From positions 1 to 8,204 of the forward strand of contig JBQCDV010000231.1 of NCBI GenBank assembly GCA_051960855.1: a DNA stretch of 8,204 bases. Reading direction: 5' to 3'. The stretch's first letter is position 1. Each line of letters opens with the position of its first letter. A model generated the notes under the pieces. It saw only the letters and a program-made list of their open reading frames with translations. It made no database searches and had not been told where the DNA came from. The translations under genes and the position numbers were made by a program. The stretch is from JBQCDV01 sp051960855. GTDB taxonomy: Bacteria > Actinomycetota > Actinomycetes > JAJZTN01. Of this stretch, positions 4,771 to 8,204 are shown piece after piece.

Positions 4771-5747
4771 TGGGCGGACGCCACGCAGCGGTCGACGTCG
4801 ACGCCCTCGTCCGGGCGGCCCGGGAGGGCCGCCCGCGAGCGGTGGCGCGGCTGATCTCGCTCGTCGAGGACGCCTCTCCGCAGCTGCGCGAGGTGATGGC
4901 GGCACTGGCGCCGCACACCGGCCACGCCTTTGTCGTCGGTCTGACGGGAAGTCCAGGCGTGGGCAAGTCGACCTCGACGTCGGCTCTCGTCACGGCGCTG
5001 CGGGCCGCCGGCCGTCGCGTCGGCGTCCTCGCGGTCGACCCCTCGTCGCCGTTCTCCGGTGGCGCGCTGCTCGGCGACCGCGTCCGGATGCAGGACCACG
5101 CACTCGACCCCGAGGTCTACATCCGCTCGATGGCCAGCCGCGGGCACCTGGGCGGCCTGTCATGGGCGACGCCGCAGGCGCTGCGTGTGCTGGACGCGGT
5201 CGGCTGCGACGTCGTGCTGGTCGAGACCGTGGGGGTGGGCCAGTCCGAGGTCGAGGTCGCGGGCCTCGCCGACACCACGATCGTGCTGCTCGCTCCCGGC
5301 ATGGGGGATGCGATCCAGGCGGCGAAGGCCGGCATCCTCGAGGTCGGCGACGTCTTCGCGGTCAACAAGGCCGACCGCGACGGCGCCGACGCCACCGTGC
5401 GCGAGGTGCGGCACATGCTGAGCCTGGGGGAGAAGCGCCAGCCGGGGGACTGGCGGCCACCTGTCGTGAAGATGGTCGCCGCGCGGCAGGAGGGCATCGA
5501 CGAGCTGCTCGAGGCCCTCGACAAGCACCGGGCGTGGCTGGAGGAGACCGGGACGCTGCAGCAGCGGCGCGAGCGCCGGGCCGGAGCCGAGATCGAGGCG
5601 ATCAGCGTCGCGTCGCTGCGCGCGCGGATGGGGGACCTGCGCGGAGGTGACCTGCTACCGCAGCTGGCCGCCGACGTCGCCGCTGGCCGCACTGATCCCT
5701 ACTCCGCCTCCGACCGCCTGCTGGGTTCGCTCGGGGAGACCCTCTAG
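4770..5747 (+). CDS. meaB: Methylmalonyl-CoA mutase-associated GTPase MeaB
   Basis: A G3E-family P-loop GTPase that acts as chaperone for the adenosylcobalamin-dependent methylmalonyl-CoA mutase. It gates cofactor loading and protects the mutase from inactivation, using GTP hydrolysis. The 325-residue length fits MeaB/ArgK proteins. GSPGVGKS (residues 60-67) is the P-loop. VDPSSPFSGGALLGDRVRM (89-107) is the signature of the subfamily with the Mg/switch I region, ETVGVGQSE (152-160) is the switch II area, and NKAD (199-202) gives guanine specificity. The C-terminal 60 residues are charged helices that mediate dimerisation in known structures. The frame is open upstream inside the thiolase gene, but the ATG overlapping the thiolase stop by one base gives the usual N-terminus; only a weak AGG lies upstream, so translation is probably coupled. 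The mutase is not in the window. Confidence 0.95.
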   Translation: MGGRHAAVDVDALVRAAREGRPRAVARLISLVEDASPQLREVMAALAPHTGHAFVVGLTGSPGVGKSTSTSALVTALRAAGRRVGVLAVDPSSPFSGGALLGDRVRMQDHALDPEVYIRSMASRGHLGGLSWATPQALRVLDAVGCDVVLVETVGVGQSEVEVAGLADTTIVLLAPGMGDAIQAAKAGILEVGDVFAVNKADRDGADATVREVRHMLSLGEKRQPGDWRPPVVKMVAARQEGIDELLEALDKHRAWLEETGTLQQRRERRAGAEIEAISVASLRARMGDLRGGDLLPQLAADVAAGRTDPYSASDRLLGSLGETL

Positions 5748-5760
5748 CCCTGCCGGGTCG

Positions 5761-5815
5761 TTGACACCGCACGCGTTCTTGACGACGCAGCGTGACGCTC
5801 TGACAGCATGCGCGA
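5761..5815 (+). promoter_or_regulatory. Probable promoter/operator region of the ABC exporter operon
   Basis: The 68-bp gap after meaB contains TTGACA (5761-5766) and TTGACG (5779-5784), two exact or near -35 boxes within a partial direct repeat 18 bp apart (TTGACnnCGCA). A weak -10-like CAGCAT (5804-5809) ends 6 nt before the GTG at 5816. The 19-bp spacer between TTGACG and CAGCAT contains the perfect dyad AGCGT-G-ACGCT (5789-5799), centred on the spacer midpoint. This suggests a regulated, possibly leaderless promoter. No terminator hairpin with a T-run is visible after meaB. Confidence 0.45.
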
Positions 5816-6715
5816 GTGATCGCGATCGAGGTGCACGACCTGCGCAAGCACTATGGGGACCTGCGGGCTGTCGACGGGGTGAGCTTCGAGGTCGCGGAGG
5901 GTGAGTTCTTCGGGATCCTCGGTCCCAACGGCGCCGGCAAGACCACCACGCTCGAGGTCCTCGAGGGCATCCGGGAGCCCGATGGCGGCTCGGTCAGCGT
6001 GCTCGGGGAGCCCGTCTGGCCGCGCAACCCGCGGCTGCTGCCTCGCATCGGCGTGCAGCTGCAGTCGACGTCGTTCTTCGACAAGCTCACCGCGCGCGAG
6101 CAGCTCGAGACCTTCGGGGCGCTCTACGGCGTCCCGAAGACCCGCGCGCTCGACATGCTCGACCTCGTGGGGCTGACCGACAAGGCTGACACCCGGGACG
6201 ACAAGCTCTCGGGGGGGCAGCGCCAGCGGCTGTCGATCGCATGCGCTCTCGTGCACGACCCGGACCTCGTTTTTCTCGACGAGCCGACGGCTGCTCTCGA
6301 TCCGCAGGCCCGGCGCAACCTCTGGGACCTGCTGCGCGAGATTCAGAGCCGCGGCAAGACGATCGTCTACACGACGCACTACCTCGATGAGGCCGAAGCG
6401 CTGTGCGACCGCGTCGCCATCATGGACGCCGGTCACATCCTCGCGCTGGACACGCCACCGGCGTTGGTGCGCGGGCTGCAGGCACCGACACGTGTGGCGC
6501 TGCCGCGGCAGTCGCTGCCGGCCGACCAGGCCGCGGCGTTGCCGGGAGTCGAGCTCGCCGACGACGACGGCATCGACCTCGTGCTCACCACCCATGAGCC
6601 TGCCCAGTTGGTGGGCGCGCTCGCCGCCCGCAACCTTCTCGATGGGATCTCGGTGCGCACCGCCACCCTCGAAGACGTCTTCCTCACCCTTACCGGACGG
6701 GAGTACCGGGCATGA
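5816..6715 (+). CDS. ABC transporter ATP-binding protein (ABC-2 / DrrA-like exporter)
   Basis: The nucleotide-binding subunit of a two-gene export system at the inner face of the membrane; it powers the permease encoded next. In the 299-residue protein, GPNGAGKT (residues 36-43) is Walker A, Gln81/Gln83 lie at the Q-loop, LSGGQRQR (131-138) is the ABC signature, LVFLDEPTAALDP (151-163) holds Walker B with Asp155 and catalytic Glu156, and His188 is the switch His in TTHYLDEAE. The last 90 residues are a C-terminal extension (ending TLEDVFLTLTGREYR) typical of DrrA/CcmA-like ABC-2 ATPases. The start is GTG at 5816, giving the standard IEVHDLRKHYG opening. The stop overlaps the permease start (ATGA). 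Relatives export antibiotics, lipids or polysaccharides; the substrate is unknown. Confidence 0.93.
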   Translation: MIAIEVHDLRKHYGDLRAVDGVSFEVAEGEFFGILGPNGAGKTTTLEVLEGIREPDGGSVSVLGEPVWPRNPRLLPRIGVQLQSTSFFDKLTAREQLETFGALYGVPKTRALDMLDLVGLTDKADTRDDKLSGGQRQRLSIACALVHDPDLVFLDEPTAALDPQARRNLWDLLREIQSRGKTIVYTTHYLDEAEALCDRVAIMDAGHILALDTPPALVRGLQAPTRVALPRQSLPADQAAALPGVELADDDGIDLVLTTHEPAQLVGALAARNLLDGISVRTATLEDVFLTLTGREYRA

Positions 6716-7875
6716 GCGCCACCGCCTCAGGCCAGAGCACGAGCGCCGAACGACGCAGCGACGCGACCGCTCGCATCCCGGGAGCACGCCGCTCGCCGGA
6801 CGAGGCCAGCCGCGGCGCCGGCGTGGCGTCCTTGACGCAGCTGCGGATCCTGAGCCAGGCGATGCTGCGGGGCTTCTTCCGCGACCGCACGGCGCTGTTC
6901 TTCACGTTCTTCTTCCCGCTGATGTTCCTCATCGTCTTCGGGCTGCTCTTCCGCTCCGGCGGCGACAGCCGCACGACGATCGGCGTGGTCGGCAGCGGCC
7001 CGGTGATCTCGGCCCTTCCCCAGGACGCCGTCACGGTCAAGAAGTTCGACTCGCTGGACGCCGCGCTGGCCAAGGTGCGCGCTGGCGACGTACCGGCGGT
7101 CATCGTCGAGCAGGGCGACACCGTGGTGCTGCGCTACTCCGCGGCCGACCAGGTGAAGGCGGCGACGGTGCGCGGCCTGGTGAGCGCTGTCGTCGACGCC
7201 GCCAACGTGGCAGCGACAGGGCAGCCGCCCCGCTTCGCGCTGACGGCCCAGCAGGTGGAGAGCAACGACCTCAAGCCCATCCAGTACCTCACCCCGGGCA
7301 TCCTCTCGTGGGGTATCGCGACCTCAGCGGCCTTCGGCGCCGCCCTGACCCTGGTGACCTGGCGGCGCAAGCAGCTGCTGCGGCGCGTGCGGCTGTCGCC
7401 CGCGCCGGTCGCCACGGTCCTGGGCGCGCGGGTCGCGGTGGCTCTGGTGGTCGCGCTCGTGCAGGCGCTGGTGTTCACGGGCGTCGCGCTCACTCCGCCG
7501 TTCGGGCTGCGACTCACCGGCTCGTGGTACCTCGCGCTGCCGCTGCTGGTCGCCGGGACGCTGGCGTTCCTGTCGATCGGACTGCTGGTCGGCTCGATCG
7601 CCAAGACCGACGAAGCCGCCAGTGCCATGGTCAACTTCGCGGTGCTGCCGATGGCCTTCCTGTCCGGCACGTTCTTCGACATCTCGCAGGCGCCGCCGTG
7701 GATGCAGACCGTGAGCAAGATCTTCCCGCTGCGGCACATGAACGACGGGATGCTCGACGTCCTCGTCCGTGGCAAGGGGATCTCGGCGCTGCTCGTGCCG
7801 ATGGCCTTCCTGCTCGGCTTCACCGCTGTGATGGTGCTGATCTCGCGCCGCTTCTTCACCTGGGATGACGCCTAG
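6712..7875 (+). CDS. ABC-2 type transporter permease
   Basis: The membrane subunit paired with the preceding ATPase. In the 387 residues, 1-40 are a Ser/Arg/Ala-rich, probably disordered cytoplasmic tail, longer than usual. TM1 is about 61-80 (LFFTFFFPLMFLIVFG). Residues 81-195 form an extracytoplasmic domain with IGVVGSG and VPAVIVEQGD segments, typical of YhgE/ABC-2 exporters that take part in substrate handling. Five further helices follow at about 196-216, 233-260, 272-295, 302-322 and 357-377. RRKQLLRRVRLSP (218-230) is the cytoplasmic loop expected to contact the ATPase, and FPLRHMNDGM (338-347) is the conserved segment before the last helix. The ATG lies within ATGA of the ATPase stop, with GGGAG 8 nt upstream. 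Fused ATPase sequence is absent, so one or two copies of this subunit probably dimerise. Substrate unknown. Confidence 0.92.
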   Translation: MSATASGQSTSAERRSDATARIPGARRSPDEASRGAGVASLTQLRILSQAMLRGFFRDRTALFFTFFFPLMFLIVFGLLFRSGGDSRTTIGVVGSGPVISALPQDAVTVKKFDSLDAALAKVRAGDVPAVIVEQGDTVVLRYSAADQVKAATVRGLVSAVVDAANVAATGQPPRFALTAQQVESNDLKPIQYLTPGILSWGIATSAAFGAALTLVTWRRKQLLRRVRLSPAPVATVLGARVAVALVVALVQALVFTGVALTPPFGLRLTGSWYLALPLLVAGTLAFLSIGLLVGSIAKTDEAASAMVNFAVLPMAFLSGTFFDISQAPPWMQTVSKIFPLRHMNDGMLDVLVRGKGISALLVPMAFLLGFTAVMVLISRRFFTWDDA

Positions 7876-7897
7876 GACGATCCGTCGGGACCGCGCG

Positions 7898-7903
7898 TAG
7901 GGT
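7898..7903 (+). promoter_or_regulatory. -10 hexamer TAGGGT of the thiamine-binding-family gene (leaderless)
   Basis: TAGGGT fits TAnnnT and ends 6 nt before the ATG at 7910, predicting a transcript that begins at the start codon. This makes the last gene a transcription unit of its own despite lying 34 bp after the permease. A small dyad GACG-ATC-CGTC lies just upstream (7876-7886); no -35 box is clear. Confidence 0.55.
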
Positions 7904-7909
7904 CGCAGC

Positions 7910-8203
7910 ATGCTTATTGCCTTCTCCGTCGCGCCGCAGGACACCGGGGACAGCGTCAGCGAGGCGGTCGCAGCGGCCGTCCGCGTCGTCCGGGAGTCCG
8001 GGCTCCCCAACCGGACGGACGCCATGTTCACCACGCTCGAGGGCGAGTGGGACGAGGTGATGGACGTCGTCAAGCGCGCCACCGAGGCCGCCGGCCAGGG
8101 GGCGGGACGCGTCTCGCTCGTCCTCAAGGCCGACATCCGTCCCGGCCACACCGGTGAGCTCGACGGCAAGCTCCAGCGCCTCGAGTCGCACCTGCGGGGG
8201 TAG
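7910..8203 (+). CDS. Thiamine-binding-family protein (MTH1187/YkoF-like, formerly DUF77)
   Basis: A 97-residue cytoplasmic protein of the MTH1187/YkoF fold, a ferredoxin-like alpha/beta unit that forms tetramers. Family markers are MLIAFSVAPQ at the N-terminus, SEAVAAAVRVVRESGL (helix 1), NRTDAMFTTLEGEWDEVMDVV (central strand and helix 2) and RVSLVLKADIRPG (last strand). YkoF binds the pyrimidine moiety of thiamine, and homologues are annotated as thiamine-binding; whether this single-domain form binds thiamine or another small ligand is not shown by the sequence. Its length is complete for the family. The ATG is supported by the TAGGGT hexamer 6 nt upstream and no Shine-Dalgarno sequence. 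No thiamine biosynthesis or ECF transporter gene is adjacent; the neighbouring ABC-2 exporter is not of the thiamine-uptake type. Confidence 0.88.
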   Translation: MLIAFSVAPQDTGDSVSEAVAAAVRVVRESGLPNRTDAMFTTLEGEWDEVMDVVKRATEAAGQGAGRVSLVLKADIRPGHTGELDGKLQRLESHLRG

Positions 8204-8204
8204 C

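Noticed and set aside
4011..5147. Long minus-strand open frame of about 378 codons
   Set aside because: It lies antisense across the thiolase and meaB genes, with no motif of its own.
5808..5819. Three-codon upstream frame (Met-Arg-Glu-stop) overlapping the ABC ATPase GTG start
   Set aside because: A leader peptide is conceivable, but so short a frame is expected by chance, and the ATG overlaps the candidate -10.
5818..5827. 10-bp palindrome GATCGCGATC at the start of the ABC ATPase gene
   Set aside because: It is made of the conserved start codons (Ile-Ala-Ile) in GC-rich DNA and is probably chance.
5744..6787. Long minus-strand open frame of about 347 codons
   Set aside because: It is antisense to the ABC ATPase, with shadow-like composition and no recognisable domain.
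6387..7868. Long plus-strand open frame of about 493 codons
   Set aside because: It is an off-frame shadow of the ABC ATPase and permease; both genes have full motifs in their own frames.
7910..8203. Thiamine-binding-family gene as a third component of the ABC transporter
   Set aside because: ABC-2 exporters do not use such subunits, and the gene has its own -10 hexamer; adjacency looks incidental.

Overview
The window is GC-rich and densely coded, with gaps of at most about 130 bp. It looks like the chromosome of a high-GC actinobacterium. The evidence is strong G/C bias at third codon positions, GTG starts, 1-4 nt stop/start overlaps, protein families typical of Actinobacteria, and several TAnnnT hexamers placed 6-8 nt before start codons (leaderless transcription). 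I cannot name a genus. I see no rRNA, tRNA, CRISPR array, phage, transposon or plasmid gene.

Layout. Bases 1-905 hold the C-terminal part of a two-domain 3-hydroxyacyl-CoA dehydrogenase whose 5' end lies outside the window. A GNAT-type acetyltransferase (902-1567) overlaps its stop codon. Two small minus-strand genes follow: an FmdB-family zinc ribbon (1581-1784) and an unnamed Cys/His-rich protein (1806-2150). An alpha/beta hydrolase (2185-2928) diverges from the latter across a 34-bp gap. Methylmalonyl-CoA epimerase (2952-3446, minus) diverges from a thiolase (3580-4770), and meaB (4770-5747) overlaps the thiolase by one base. A two-gene ABC-2 exporter (5816-6715 and 6712-7875) and a small thiamine-binding-family protein (7910-8203) complete the window.

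How the genes fit together. Epimerase and MeaB both serve the propionyl-CoA to succinyl-CoA route: the epimerase supplies (R)-methylmalonyl-CoA, and MeaB protects and loads the B12-dependent methylmalonyl-CoA mutase. The thiolase between them, and the hydroxyacyl-CoA dehydrogenase at the left edge, handle acyl-CoA and acetoacetyl-CoA chemistry, so the left and middle parts read as short-chain acyl-CoA metabolism. The mutase subunits are not in the window. The ABC exporter and the thiamine-binding-family gene appear to be separate transcription units.

The gene content is mostly ordinary core metabolism; I found no convincing new multi-gene system. The most unusual feature is non-coding: three tandem copies of a 21-bp unit (3508-3570) fill almost all of the predicted thiolase leader, and the last copy carries the Shine-Dalgarno sequence. 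Other points worth checking are the run of leaderless promoters, a dyad centred in the promoter spacer of the ABC operon, the decayed second half of the dehydrogenase, a Gln replacing a metal-ligand His in the epimerase, and the unnamed zinc-finger-like protein.
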